Source of the DNA: Saccharomycopsis malanga
Taxonomy: Eukaryota; Ascomycota; Saccharomycetes; Ascoideales; Saccharomycopsidaceae
Reading direction: 5' to 3'
Assembly (NCBI GenBank): GCA_004014935.1
Contig: CP025325.1
Coordinates: 806,001-870,000, forward strand
Length of the DNA: 64,000 bases
Shown here piece by piece: positions 1-9,370 of this stretch. Position numbers and translations under genes: made by a program. Each line of letters starts with the position of its first letter. Position 1 is the first letter of the stretch. The notes beneath the pieces are model-generated. The model searched no databases. It saw only the letters and a list, made by a program, of their open reading frames with translations, and had not been told where the DNA came from.

Positions 1-796
1 CGTGGAAATCCAATGTTCCATCGGATTTTCTACCAATATTACTCTTTTCGTTTACAAACTGTACAAAACTGTCCAAATCACGCCCTCCTACGTATGATTC
101 AGGGGCTTTTGCTTCCGGGTCAACAGTGCCGTCAATGTAGACAATGGTAGGGAAACTCTGCACCTCAAACTTTTCTAAAATCTTGTCGGCATTTACATCA
201 CTGGTGATAACATCACCTATTAAAACAGCATCGCCGTCATTCTTGAATACATTGGCCAACTTCACCCATTCAGGCTTCAATTTCTTACAATATCCACACC
301 ATGAGGCAGTAATACTAATAAAAGCATGCTTTCCTCGGATCTTGTCAAACAACGTCACATCATCCAAATATGTCACGTGATCCTCTACTGTGAGAGCAGC
401 AGGAGCCTGAATTCCGGTGGAATGTGTGAGAAATGTCTTGAAGCTGTCTAATTCCCGTTTGCCCTCGTAATCTCTTGGTTTCTTCTCTCCTGGATAAAAG
501 ATTTTCAATGTAGGGAAGCCTCTGATCCCGTAGCGCCGGCCAATCTTATTGTTGACATCAGCATCAATTTTGACAATTTGGATCTTTTCGGTCTTAGCAT
601 ATGTCTCTGCAAGCTCTTCCCACACAGGTGCAAGGTTTTTGCAATGGCCACACCACAGAGCGTAGAACTCAACAAACGAATATGTGTCAGGCTTGCTGAT
701 AATCTCGTCAAAATTCAGGTTATCTGCCTCAATGACATGGCTGGCAGTACTGAGCACACAACACGCAAGAAAAAATGCGAATATCCTAGCAATCAT
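1..796 (-). CDS. Protein disulfide isomerase-like (Erp38/P5 type), partial
   Basis: ER thiol-disulfide oxidoreductase. The reverse strand reads from ATG at 796 off the left edge, giving about 265 codons. Residues 1-20 form a hydrophobic signal peptide (MIARIFAFFLACC). Two thioredoxin domains follow in tandem, with active sites WCGHC at about residue 48 and WCGYC at about 166. The text after the second domain (FVNEKSNIGRK) matches the hinge of fungal Erp38/PDIA6-like proteins, whose last part is usually an ERp29-C helical domain; that part would lie outside the window. Two adjacent a-type domains exclude classical PDI1 (a-b-b'-a'). S. cerevisiae has no clear orthologue; filamentous fungi and some basal yeasts do. 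It is divergent from MRPS9 and shares about 280 bp of promoter DNA with it. Confidence 0.88.
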   Translation of the reverse strand, partial: MIARIFAFFLACCVLSTASHVIEADNLNFDEIISKPDTYSFVEFYALWCGHCKNLAPVWEELAETYAKTEKIQIVKIDADVNNKIGRRYGIRGFPTLKIFYPGEKKPRDYEGKRELDSFKTFLTHSTGIQAPAALTVEDHVTYLDDVTLFDKIRGKHAFISITASWCGYCKKLKPEWVKLANVFKNDGDAVLIGDVITSDVNADKILEKFEVQSFPTIVYIDGTVDPEAKAPESYVGGRDLDSFVQFVNEKSNIGRKSDGTLDFH

Positions 797-1076
797 TATA
801 CAATTTTTGAGATGATTGAAACGTTGATGGGTGGCAATAAGTCATCATCATCATCCCATACTAACTGTATAGCTGTACATATTGCCAATCAGGGTGCCTA
901 ACCATATACCGCATCGCTCCTAACCAGCATTACCATGACACATAACCGTGTTTGGTAATTCGAGATATTTTTCAAACACATGACACATGCATAAGATGGT
1001 TAAAGAGTATGATGAAAATTTTCACATAGTCAAGGAGTGTGAGGGTATCAACAATAGAAGAACACAAGCTGGAAAG

Positions 1077-2018
1077 ATGCTGAAAATGCTGTTATTAGGA
1101 AAACGGTTTTTCAGCAGTGGGTTAATTCAGAGTAATGCTTTCAAGTATAGCAGCCCAGGCGTGTATCGAGCAACGTACAAAGTTCCGTCAGTTCCTGATA
1201 TTTCATCAGGGTCTGTTCTTACAGTAAAAGGAAAGACTCTTAAGGGCAGAAATGTTTCTGAGGTGCCGGAATTGGAGCGGATGCGGGTTGTTCCTGCTCT
1301 CGAAACGTTCTACGCCGCTAATCCGATCCATGAAAAGAATATGAGCGATTTACACAAGCTTTTACGTAAGTACATCGACTTGCCTAGAGAACCAACAGTA
1401 GAAAATACCAAACACAAAAATTACAGATGGGTAAATATGAACGAGTACAGATTGATTGGTGGTGGCACAAGATTGAAGCCAGTCCAGTACGCTAAATTGA
1501 TCAAAACATTAGATCGGTTGGACGCAATTGACAGCCAGCTCACCAATAGGGAAATCGTAGATGTCCTAAACAGGTTCAAAAAGCCGGTGGACGGCTCGTC
1601 ACACTTAGAAAACCACAAGACACTCGACAAGTTTGGCAGAGCCATTGCCGTGGGCCGTAGAAAGACAAGTAGTGCCAAGGTATATCTTGTGCGGGGTAAG
1701 GGAGACTTTATTGTCAATGGAAACCCACTCAATGTGGTGTTCCCCCGGTTGTCAGACCGGAGCAAAATTATGTATCCGTTGAAGGTTGTCGATTCAGAGG
1801 GCAAGTACAACATTTTTGTAAAGACTTCCGGTGGAGGTTTGACCGGTAAGGTCGGCGCAATCGCCCTAGGTATAGCCAGAGCCTTGGTTATCTTCAACCC
1901 GTTGTTGAAACCAAGATTGAGAAAGGCCGGCTGTGTTACCAGAGACTCCAGAGAGGTGGAGAGAAAGAAACCAGGTAAGTTCAAGTCTAGAAAGTCGCCT
2001 ACCTGGGTTAAACGTTGA
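1077..2018 (+). CDS. MRPS9: Mitochondrial ribosomal protein uS9m
   Basis: Small-subunit mitoribosomal protein. The C-terminal ~130 residues carry the S9 family signature: GRRKTSSAKVYLVRGKG, then GGGLTGKVGAIALGIARAL, ending in the basic tail KFKSRKSPTWVKR that enters the decoding site. The frame is open from an ATG at 987, but the first 30 residues from there are acidic and unlike a presequence. ATG 1077 gives MLKMLLLGKRFFSSG, a good mitochondrial targeting peptide, so I chose it (313 aa; S. cerevisiae Mrps9 is 278). The C-terminal domain is unmistakable; the start is inferred. Confidence 0.92.
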   Translation: MLKMLLLGKRFFSSGLIQSNAFKYSSPGVYRATYKVPSVPDISSGSVLTVKGKTLKGRNVSEVPELERMRVVPALETFYAANPIHEKNMSDLHKLLRKYIDLPREPTVENTKHKNYRWVNMNEYRLIGGGTRLKPVQYAKLIKTLDRLDAIDSQLTNREIVDVLNRFKKPVDGSSHLENHKTLDKFGRAIAVGRRKTSSAKVYLVRGKGDFIVNGNPLNVVFPRLSDRSKIMYPLKVVDSEGKYNIFVKTSGGGLTGKVGAIALGIARALVIFNPLLKPRLRKAGCVTRDSREVERKKPGKFKSRKSPTWVKR

Positions 2019-2754
2019 TGCATGTATGTAAATAAATAATGATTGCTTGTGATGGGGTGTAGAAGAATGTAGCTTTGTAGAGGTGTGAAATAGTAATGAT
2101 ATCTTATATTTAAAGCTCCTATATACACTCTATGGACTTGGTAAAACCCATTAGGGAAAACCTATAGTACGCTCTTAATCATAATCGACTCGTCCTTGAA
2201 AAACAATGGCAAGTATGAAAAGAAAGATCAACGTTTTCCATTTAATGGATTTTGGAGTATTTTGGAGTATTTTGGAGTATCGTGTCATTCAGATCTAGTA
2301 CGCTGTGCAGCAAATGACCACATGGGCTTTATTGTCCATAATTTCTCAAGACAACTCTTACACATTATAAAACCTTACATAACGTGTATATACATAACTG
2401 ATATATATTACGTGTGAAACATACCACTATGATGTCTAAACCTCAAATAAACAGGAATCAGTTATAAGCTTGCAAATTTAGAAATTAATGCGTAAGTTAG
2501 AACCATCGCCAAAATCAAATTAATAATAACAAATATATTTTTTGCAAGCAATAAAATAAATGTATGCTGTCTATCAACGGAACCATATTACTACTGCTAA
2601 TTGGGTGCAAACTCACTGACAATCTTTTTATTTTAATATGAATCCATGCATGCCAATTAGTGAGATTTTTCAATAGAAAATGCTTATATATGACTATATC
2701 TAGTAAATATCAGAATCTGACCACAGTTGACTCTGTCATAAAAACAAAAAAAAA
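2019..2754. other. Intergenic, no gene seen
   Basis: AT-rich spacer between MRPS9 and tRNA-Arg. It contains three copies of the 10-mer TTTTGGAGTA at about 2254-2283. I see no coding sequence or RNA gene in the rest. Confidence 0.6.
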
Positions 2755-2828
2755 GCCGGGCTAGCCTAATTGGTTAGGGCGTCTGACTTCTAATCAGGAG
2801 ATTCTGGGTTCGAGTCCCAGGTTCGGTG
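2755..2828 (+). tRNA. tRNA-Arg (anticodon TCT)
   Basis: A 74-nt cloverleaf. The acceptor strands GCCGGGC and GTTCGGT pair with G-U wobbles. The anticodon stem TCTGA/TCAGG closes loop CTTCTAA, giving anticodon TCT (reads AGA). The T arm is CTGGG-TTCGAGT-CCCAG. There is no intron. A run of T at 2829-2842 serves as RNA polymerase III terminator. Box A (TAGCCTAATTGG) and box B (GGTTCGAGTCC) are intact. Confidence 0.95.
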
Positions 2829-2993
2829 TTTCTTTTTTTTTTATAAAATCAAAGACTAAAATACGTCTGTATAAATTATAATAGTTTCCTTTGTTTTTTT
2901 TTTTTACTGGAAATGAACTGTGTATAGTGTGGTGGTTATCACCTTCAAATATCTCCGGTCGGGCACAAACTTCATGTAACATCAAGATGGTTT

Positions 2994-3316
2994 TGTATTA
3001 AACGGGGAATGTGTAAAACCGTAGCTAGCTATATAAAAAATTGATACAGTCTAAAGGAGGAAATAGAGTCTTAAATAGGGCTTAGAATGGTGCAACACCT
3101 AAAAATTTGAAGGTTTTAGACAATAGCTTAGACTCGTAAAGATAATGAAAGAATAGAAAGCAGCAATGACTCGAATGCCGAGTGTTAAGTCGAGCCAATA
3201 AGAGTTAGAAGAGAAATTGGAAGCTGAATAAACATGAGATTTATTGAGCGCCAATGTATCTAGCCGATCAAACCATAGGACTACAAGCATGTAAGACTTT
3301 GCCACCCAATGATACA
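2994..3316. mobile_element. Solo-LTR-like relic, copy 1
   Basis: A 323-bp non-coding block that aligns end to end with 57404-57737 at roughly two-thirds identity by eye. Both copies start TGTATT and end AATGATACA, so the termini are the inverted TGTAT/ATACA expected of an LTR. An internal CTATATAAA box lies about 35 bp in. No internal retroelement DNA is attached and no flanking duplication remains, so this is an old solo-LTR fossil of an unassigned family. Orientation cannot be fixed without a full element; a non-LTR dispersed repeat is the alternative. Confidence 0.5.
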
Positions 3317-3368
3317 TAATATTACAAATAATAAAAGTAGAGATATTAACAGGAAAAGAAAAGCTTAG

Positions 3369-5474
3369 TTACTGATGCAAGTAAGATGATAAAAGGCTCA
3401 CGAGTTTTTGAGGGTCGTTTTGGGCTTCTGGATTTTGCAGGATAATCTGTTCTAGCAATTGCACTTGTTGGGGAGCCAAAGAGGATGCTAGGCTTTGCAA
3501 CGTGGTATTTTGCAGCATGGATAGCGGGCTATTTTCAGTATGCAACTGGCTCTGGATGGATTTGACGAGGGCCTGACTAGGTAAAAAGTCTTTTTTGACA
3601 GTGAAGACGAGATACAATCTCGGCTCACCGGTAAATTCATAATTGAGGTTTCTGATGGATTGCAAAAAACCGGGCAAAGTTTCTTTAGATTGTTCGTTCA
3701 AAGGCACAAGATAAATATCTTTGATATGAGGTTTATGGTTTTTTACTACTCCGTAACGGAGCTTCGATCTGAAGTATTTGTATATTTCCAAGAAATCGGC
3801 GTATTGCGACGGCTGGGGTTCTAATTCTGTTACAATCAAATTTCGGGTACTCAGTATTTGGTCCAAATATGATTCTGCTTTTGCTTTGTCCAAACGACCT
3901 TCGAGTACCAAGGGTTGGTTTATATTTAACAATGTGTGACTTATATCGATGGAGCTACTTACTGAGCCATAAGAATTCCCACAGAAAAGCAACAGTGCGT
4001 TGAAGTTAGGAATCTCAGCAAACAGAACGTTTCCTTTCCACACCATACGTTTTTCAGCCTTGTTTGTATCGAAATCCTCTTCAGAACCGGGTCTCTCGTC
4101 ACCTATAATGTGGTCTAAATCATCGTCGCTTACGTCCACTATTTTTTCGTTCACCTCGTCATTGTAACTGAAGCCTAGATTGTCGTTAATAGAAGTTTTT
4201 TCCGTGGTTGAGGTGGGTGTATCTTCAAGGTGGTTTGCTGGTTTAGCAGGCTGTATTTTACTCTCAGAGTCTTTGGCTGCCCCGTTGAAAAAAGTTGCAT
4301 TTTCAGCATAATTTTCATTATCATCTTCGATCACTTCATCTCCTTTGTGTGTTTTTTTGATTTTTGGGATTTGGGTGGGCACTTTTAGTGTGCTTTCTAC
4401 AATGCTTTGTTTAATGGAGTCTTTGCGGAATTGTTGCATGTCTGGATTAATCAATTGCTCATTTTTGAGACTTACAAACTCTGCAAGGCCCAATTCTCCG
4501 GTGATCAAACGGTTTCGTAGTTTATTGTTCTTGGGATCTTTCAAAGCAGCATACAAATTTCTATACTTTTCTCGATATGGATCGTAACTGTTAATGTAAA
4601 ATGCATTGTATAAATGTTGTTCAAGATTTATAGCCCAATTGCAAGCGTCAGAATCTGATAATGACAAATTTTGACTAAAAAGTTTACCAAACTGATTCTT
4701 CACGCTTTCTCTGATTTTATCTTTTACTAGGGAGTTGCTTGTTTTTTTGATGGGTTTATCAAGTGGTTTACTAGCCTTTTTGCTAAATGTTTTATTTACT
4801 TCACTATTTGATTTCTTAGTTATGCTACTGGCAGTTTTACCAACAAGTTTAGACTCTTGTGCTACAAGAAACCCCATTAGATCAGCTCGACTGTAGATTT
4901 GTTTGTTCAGTAGACTTTTGAAGTACAGCATAGGATCTAATTTGTGTAATATAGTAGGATACTGTTCTGGCCGACATATTTCACATTCATATACCTTTGG
5001 AAGCTTTTTTTTACTAGCATGACCAAACATACATTTGGAATGCTGCCAAGTAAGACATTTTTCACATTCCAACATTATTCCTCCTATATCTGATTGTTCG
5101 TTGTAAGTTTCATCTGTGACTCCGCAAACAAGACATCGTACTTCTTCATATACAGTGCCATTTTTGTTTTTATTATCATTGGAATTTTGAGTATTATCAT
5201 TGGGGTTTTGAGTATTATCATTAGAAGTCTTGGTCAATTTATTATCAGAATTTTTAGTCAATTTAGTATCAGAAGTTTTAGTCAATTTATTATCCGAATT
5301 TTCGACCAATTTATTATCAGAATTTTTAGTCAATTTATTATCCGAATTTTCGACCAACTCATCAGCCTTTCGCTTTCTCCCTGAATGCGCCAATTCTTCT
5401 TCCAATCTACGTGTCTCATCCAACCTAGAATTTATACCCTTATTAACTCGTGAAGAACGCCGAACACCATCCAT
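3369..5474 (-). CDS. BYE1: BYE1-like transcription elongation regulator
   Basis: RNA polymerase II-associated chromatin reader, 701 aa from the first ATG (MDGVRRSSRVNKG). The order of parts is: an asparagine/lysine-rich repeat of about 10 residues (NSDNKLTK-type, residues ~42-95); a PHD finger (~112-173) with Cys4-His-Cys3 spacing (CLVCG, CEKCLTWQHSKC, CEIC); a TFIIS central domain (~247-366) that docks on Pol II; and a SPOC domain (~475-650) starting MVWKGNVLFAEIP. There is no TFIIS zinc ribbon, as expected for Bye1. The C-terminus is a Gln/Leu-rich helix. It is divergent from MRN1. Confidence 0.93.
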   Translation of the reverse strand: MDGVRRSSRVNKGINSRLDETRRLEEELAHSGRKRKADELVENSDNKLTKNSDNKLVENSDNKLTKTSDTKLTKNSDNKLTKTSNDNTQNPNDNTQNSNDNKNKNGTVYEEVRCLVCGVTDETYNEQSDIGGIMLECEKCLTWQHSKCMFGHASKKKLPKVYECEICRPEQYPTILHKLDPMLYFKSLLNKQIYSRADLMGFLVAQESKLVGKTASSITKKSNSEVNKTFSKKASKPLDKPIKKTSNSLVKDKIRESVKNQFGKLFSQNLSLSDSDACNWAINLEQHLYNAFYINSYDPYREKYRNLYAALKDPKNNKLRNRLITGELGLAEFVSLKNEQLINPDMQQFRKDSIKQSIVESTLKVPTQIPKIKKTHKGDEVIEDDNENYAENATFFNGAAKDSESKIQPAKPANHLEDTPTSTTEKTSINDNLGFSYNDEVNEKIVDVSDDDLDHIIGDERPGSEEDFDTNKAEKRMVWKGNVLFAEIPNFNALLLFCGNSYGSVSSSIDISHTLLNINQPLVLEGRLDKAKAESYLDQILSTRNLIVTELEPQPSQYADFLEIYKYFRSKLRYGVVKNHKPHIKDIYLVPLNEQSKETLPGFLQSIRNLNYEFTGEPRLYLVFTVKKDFLPSQALVKSIQSQLHTENSPLSMLQNTTLQSLASSLAPQQVQLLEQIILQNPEAQNDPQKLVSLLSSYLHQ
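5200..5360 (-). repeat. Coding minisatellite in BYE1
   Basis: Tandem repeat with a ~30-33 bp unit inside BYE1, encoding NSDNKLTK / NSDNKLVE / TSDTKLTK variants and then the shorter NDNTQN units. Units stay in frame. Copy number probably varies between strains. Confidence 0.8.
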
Positions 5475-5901
5475 ATTGACAATACTTGAAATCCTAATCA
5501 ACTAATCTCATCTCAAACTTGCCACCAAGTTTATGCCCCTTCATTTACCATAGGGGGTTGGCGAAACCCCCATATTTTTTTTCCCTTTTTAACAACTTGT
5601 TCACTTCTCACGCCTGAGAAATTCCTTCTGGGAATTTGTTTCCACATTTCCATCTATAGAAACCAACAATTTTTTGGGCCAAACTGGAAGTTTTCTTTTT
5701 CTTTCATTTTTTTTTCTTTTATATAATTACTTTGTGAGTTGTTTAGTTCTTTTGTTTAGTTCTTGTTACTTTTATTATTTGACTCTTTTGCTTTAGTTCG
5801 TTGCTTGGATATACCAAGTTTTTCCGTGATTTTTAACAGGTGTTCGACTTAGAATTTCCGGACACAGTTTTTACGTTGATCGCTTAGTATTTAGTTGTAC
5901 A
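5475..5901. promoter_or_regulatory. Bidirectional BYE1/MRN1 upstream region
   Basis: 427 bp between divergent start codons. The MRN1 side has long T-rich pyrimidine tracts (about 5695-5775), typical of yeast promoters and long 5' UTRs. I see no specific operator with confidence. Confidence 0.5.
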
Positions 5902-7863
5902 ATGCAGAACTCGTTTTCGTACGACATGCCATACAACCCTCTTTTGCAGCAGCAAATGATGGTTGGGTCTCCATACATGCAAAAGCCGAATCCGTATTCT
6001 GGCCAGAATGGTTTCAACGGGTTTGGGGCGGTTCCTGCTCTTTCCAGCGGCAGCCAAGGGCCCAGCCAGTTCAACGGCAACTTGCAAATGCATCTTGACC
6101 GTCCTGACCAGTTTACGGGGGCTCCGTATGTACAGGATGGGTATTCTCACGAGTACAATGAGTATGGCATGGCCAATGGGTTTGCCAACTCTCAAACGAG
6201 TTTGAACGACGTGTCTGCTGGCAACATACAGGGCAGCATGGACGGCATTAGCAATGTGAATGGCTATGAGGACGTGGCCATGAATTCGGGCTTGAACAGC
6301 ATGTCGTCTGGTTCTGGAGCCACTTTGAACATGTCTCCGGCAGTGGGCGGCGGCACAGCGTCTCCCAACATGAACCAGCAAGGCGTGGGTCAACTAAATG
6401 CTGGCCAATCGCGAGCCAGTTCTTTCTTGGGCACTCCGACCAATGATTTGATTGGCACAAGCGCTCCTAGCCGCACTGTTTACTTGGGCAATGTTCCTCC
6501 TGACATCACGCCTGAGGAGTTGCTCAACCATGTGAGAAGTGGCATCATTGAAAATGTGCGTATTTTGCCTTCGAAAATGTGTGCGTTCATCTCGTTCATT
6601 GACGAGAGTTCGGCCTTATTGTTCCATTCGGATGCCATTTTAAAGCGTCTTACAATCAAGAATAACGACATCCGAATCGGCTGGGGCAAGTCCACTCAAA
6701 TTGCCCCTGCCGTGTTGAACAGCATCCAACGAGACGGCGCCACTAGAAACGTCTATCTAGGCAGCTTGAATAAGGACGTCACCGCCGACGAGTTGAAGCA
6801 AGACTTGTCCAAATTCGGCCAGATCGACACAGTGAAAATCCTCCCGGAAAAAGGAGTCGCCTTTGTCCATTTCTTGAGCATTCTCAGCGCCGTAAGGGTG
6901 GTCCAACAGCTTCCTTTGGAAGAAAAATACGTCAACAAGAAAATCTTCTACGGCAAGGATAGATGTGCTTTTATCACCAAAACCCAGCAACACAACGCCG
7001 CCCAGTATCTTGGTTTGGCCCCAGGAATGGAACATCTAGTCACTGCTGCCGACAGAGACTTTATTTCCAACGCCTTGGTCCAACAGTCTGCTGCTGCTGC
7101 TGCCATTGCTACCAGCGCCGGCGGCGCCAACAATTTGGGCAACAGAACTGTCTATTTGGGCAACTTGCATCCCGATTCCTCCATAGAAGAAATCTGCAAT
7201 GTCGTCAGAGGCGGTCTTCTTCAAACCATCCGCTACTTGTCCGAACGGCACGTCTGTTTCATCACCTTCATCGACCCCATTGCCGCTGCCCAGTTCTTCG
7301 CAATGTGCCATTTGCATGGCTTGACTATCCACAACAGAAGAGTCAAGGTTGGCTGGGGAAAACACTCGGGCCCTCTTCCTAATCCTATTGCTTTGGCCGT
7401 GTCTTCTGGCGCTTCCAGAAACATTTACATTGGCAATATCGAAAAGGACTTGGAAACTGTTTTCTCCGAACCAAAACTCAGAAAGGATTTCAGCAAATTT
7501 GGTGAAATTGAGCAAATCAACTTTTTGCCCGAGAAAAAATGTGCCTTTGTCAACTTCACCAACATTGCTAACGCCATCAAAGCTATCGATGGCATCAAAA
7601 TGAACGAAGACTACAAAAACTTCAAAATTAACTACGGTAAAGATAGATGTGGTAACATGCCAAGACAATTCCAATCGCTCAATGGTGCTAATGGTCCTAA
7701 TGGAGCTAGCGCCCACGCCACTCCAAATCCTAATGCTAACAGCAATAGTAGCTCTGCTGGAAATCCTGTCGAAATTTCCAACCCTTCTGATTCTGGAAAC
7801 ACTACTGAAAGTGCTTCAAAAGATTCAGAAGAATCAGAAGCTTTTGTTGAAGCGCAAAATTGA
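5902..7863 (+). CDS. MRN1: Four-RRM RNA-binding protein, Mrn1/Nrd1 family
   Basis: 653 aa. The Gln/Asn/Gly/Ser-rich N-terminus is followed by four RRMs at about residues 190-265, 281-358, 411-488 and 505-583. Each has RNP2 (VYLGNVP, VYLGSLN, VYLGNLH, IYIGNIE) and RNP1-like strands (CAFISF, VAFVHF, VCFITF, CAFVNF). The alternation of WGK and YGKDRC endings after the RRMs is characteristic of Mrn1/S. pombe Nrd1, which bind mRNAs and regulate morphology and stress-related transcripts. The tail is Asn/Ser/Glu-rich. Codon use changes near the middle from G-ending to C-ending codons. Start at ATG 5902 follows a T-rich leader. Confidence 0.93.
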   Translation: MQNSFSYDMPYNPLLQQQMMVGSPYMQKPNPYSGQNGFNGFGAVPALSSGSQGPSQFNGNLQMHLDRPDQFTGAPYVQDGYSHEYNEYGMANGFANSQTSLNDVSAGNIQGSMDGISNVNGYEDVAMNSGLNSMSSGSGATLNMSPAVGGGTASPNMNQQGVGQLNAGQSRASSFLGTPTNDLIGTSAPSRTVYLGNVPPDITPEELLNHVRSGIIENVRILPSKMCAFISFIDESSALLFHSDAILKRLTIKNNDIRIGWGKSTQIAPAVLNSIQRDGATRNVYLGSLNKDVTADELKQDLSKFGQIDTVKILPEKGVAFVHFLSILSAVRVVQQLPLEEKYVNKKIFYGKDRCAFITKTQQHNAAQYLGLAPGMEHLVTAADRDFISNALVQQSAAAAAIATSAGGANNLGNRTVYLGNLHPDSSIEEICNVVRGGLLQTIRYLSERHVCFITFIDPIAAAQFFAMCHLHGLTIHNRRVKVGWGKHSGPLPNPIALAVSSGASRNIYIGNIEKDLETVFSEPKLRKDFSKFGEIEQINFLPEKKCAFVNFTNIANAIKAIDGIKMNEDYKNFKINYGKDRCGNMPRQFQSLNGANGPNGASAHATPNPNANSNSSSAGNPVEISNPSDSGNTTESASKDSEESEAFVEAQN

Positions 7864-7871
7864 GCTTTTGT

Positions 7872-8008
7872 GAGTTGAGAACTTGAAATTTCTTTACTTT
7901 GTTTAATCATTTGTTGTTCGAGTTAAGAACTTGAAATTTCTTTACTTTGTTTGATCATTTGTTGTTCGAGTTGAAAACTTGAAATCTCATTACTTTGTTT
8001 AATCATTT
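7872..8008 (+). repeat. 3x48-bp tandem repeat in MRN1 3' UTR
   Basis: Three copies of a 48-bp unit beginning GAGTTGAGAACTTGAAAT at 7872, 7920 and 7968, directly after the MRN1 stop. Copies 1 and 2 are almost identical; copy 3 differs at a few positions. It is most likely transcribed in the MRN1 3' UTR. Confidence 0.9.
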
Positions 8009-8750
8009 CGTTTTCATTCTTACTCCACTATTAGCTTGCCTTTTGTTGTGTCTTTATTTCGCCATTTAAATCTTTTTTTTCTTTGTTTCGCTTCAATGAT
8101 TCACTGCACTTTGTCACCTTTTTGTCATTCAATAATCTTTGACCTTTATATAATGTTTTCTCTGTTTGATTTCTCAATAAGCCTGCATATAACTGAAGGT
8201 ATATGAAACCACATTTTGTATTGTCTACTATAGCCGTATGCAACTGTAGCATTGGTTCTGACTTATCGTTTTACTGGTGGTGGGTGGCCTTTATATAAAC
8301 AATATCAATATTATTATCCATACTCCTTTTTTATATTGTCATCTTATTGCTAAGACAAATATTACAATAAATACGACAAATGTGGCCCCAAAAAGTATTC
8401 AGCTACACTGCAAATAGCAATTCATCTTTGCTACTTTAGAATAGTAGTTTACAATGTTCTGTCTTACTGACTCACGAGTCGAATTCATTCTTCACATTGC
8501 AATAGTTATGGAAACATTTCTACATGTCTAATTCTGGGAAACCCTCAGTCTTATATTTACCTTGTTATGTTTGAGACTCTCTTATTGTTCCATAAGTTTT
8601 TATCCAATTTCCACTTTCCAGTACTTACAACTCTTTTCCCACCTTGAATTTGTCTTGTTCTTTACATACTTTTCTCGTTATCGAAGATTTAGTTGGATGG
8701 CTGAGTAATGAAGAATGTTTTTCTATTAAATATTACAATTAGCCAGGGAG
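8009..8750. other. Intergenic, no gene seen
   Basis: About 740 bp of AT-rich DNA downstream of MRN1. I find no convincing gene, RNA or repeat in it. Confidence 0.5.
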
Positions 8751-8792
8751 TACTGGGCTTGAAATATAAGATTATTATTATTATTATTATTA
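8751..8792 (+). mobile_element. SINE 3'-end stub
   Basis: Only the last ~22 nt of the SINE (TACTGGGCTTGAAATATAAG) followed by (ATT)n. It abuts the head of the next SINE at 8793, giving a tail-to-head arrangement. The same stub, starting at the same base, occurs at 13239 and 39508. Confidence 0.75.
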
Positions 8793-9213
8793 GCCACTGG
8801 GCCGGATGGCTCAGTGGTTAGTGCTCTAGAAGAAGAGAATAAAACCTTACAGGATGGTTTAGTGGTTAATACTTTCGGAGAAGAGAAAAAGAACTGGTAG
8901 GATAATTTAGTGGTTAATACTTTCGGAGAAGAGAAAAAGAACAGGCAGGATAGCTTTGTGGATAACACCCTCAAACCGGTTTATTGGTTCGATTCCAACA
9001 CAACCACTTTTACTCGTTGCTTTTTACAATGTTGAACAGGCAAGTGCAACTAGCTGAAACACGACCTAGACCAATAAATGCTTAAATTTCCAATATATTA
9101 AATAAGAAAATCATGATGACTGGACATAATTGGGCTTTACCAAATCCCTTTAGACATGGTGCGTATATACGAAACTGCTAGGTACTGGGCTCGAAATATA
9201 AGATTATTATTAT
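8793..9213 (+). mobile_element. tRNA-derived SINE with amplified box A
   Basis: Full-length SINE on the plus strand. It has the head GCCACTGGGCC, box A TGGCTCAGTGG, box B GGTTCGATTCC at about 8986, the shared body, the CGTATATACG palindrome and a tail ending ATTATTATT. The box A segment is present four times in tandem with an exact 48-bp period (8804, 8852, 8900, 8948), which makes this copy about 100 bp longer than the others. Confidence 0.85.
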
Positions 9214-9370
9214 CATGATATCACAATTTTTATTGACATTTGTAAGCAGCTTATTTTAGAGCTAGGCTGCTATGGTTGCAAATGCAAGCCAAGTTGAAAA
9301 CAACATGAATCTTTTTCCAAAGTTCTGATTGTTTATGGATCCATGACTATTACCAAAACATGTAAATAAT

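Noticed and set aside
987-1076. Upstream 30-codon extension of MRPS9
   Set aside because: It is acidic and polar, unlike a mitochondrial presequence; the internal Met at 1077 gives a proper one.
8726-8974. Repeated peptide-like frame (LTTKLSYQFFFSS)
   Set aside because: It is the reverse strand of the quadruplicated box A segment of a SINE.
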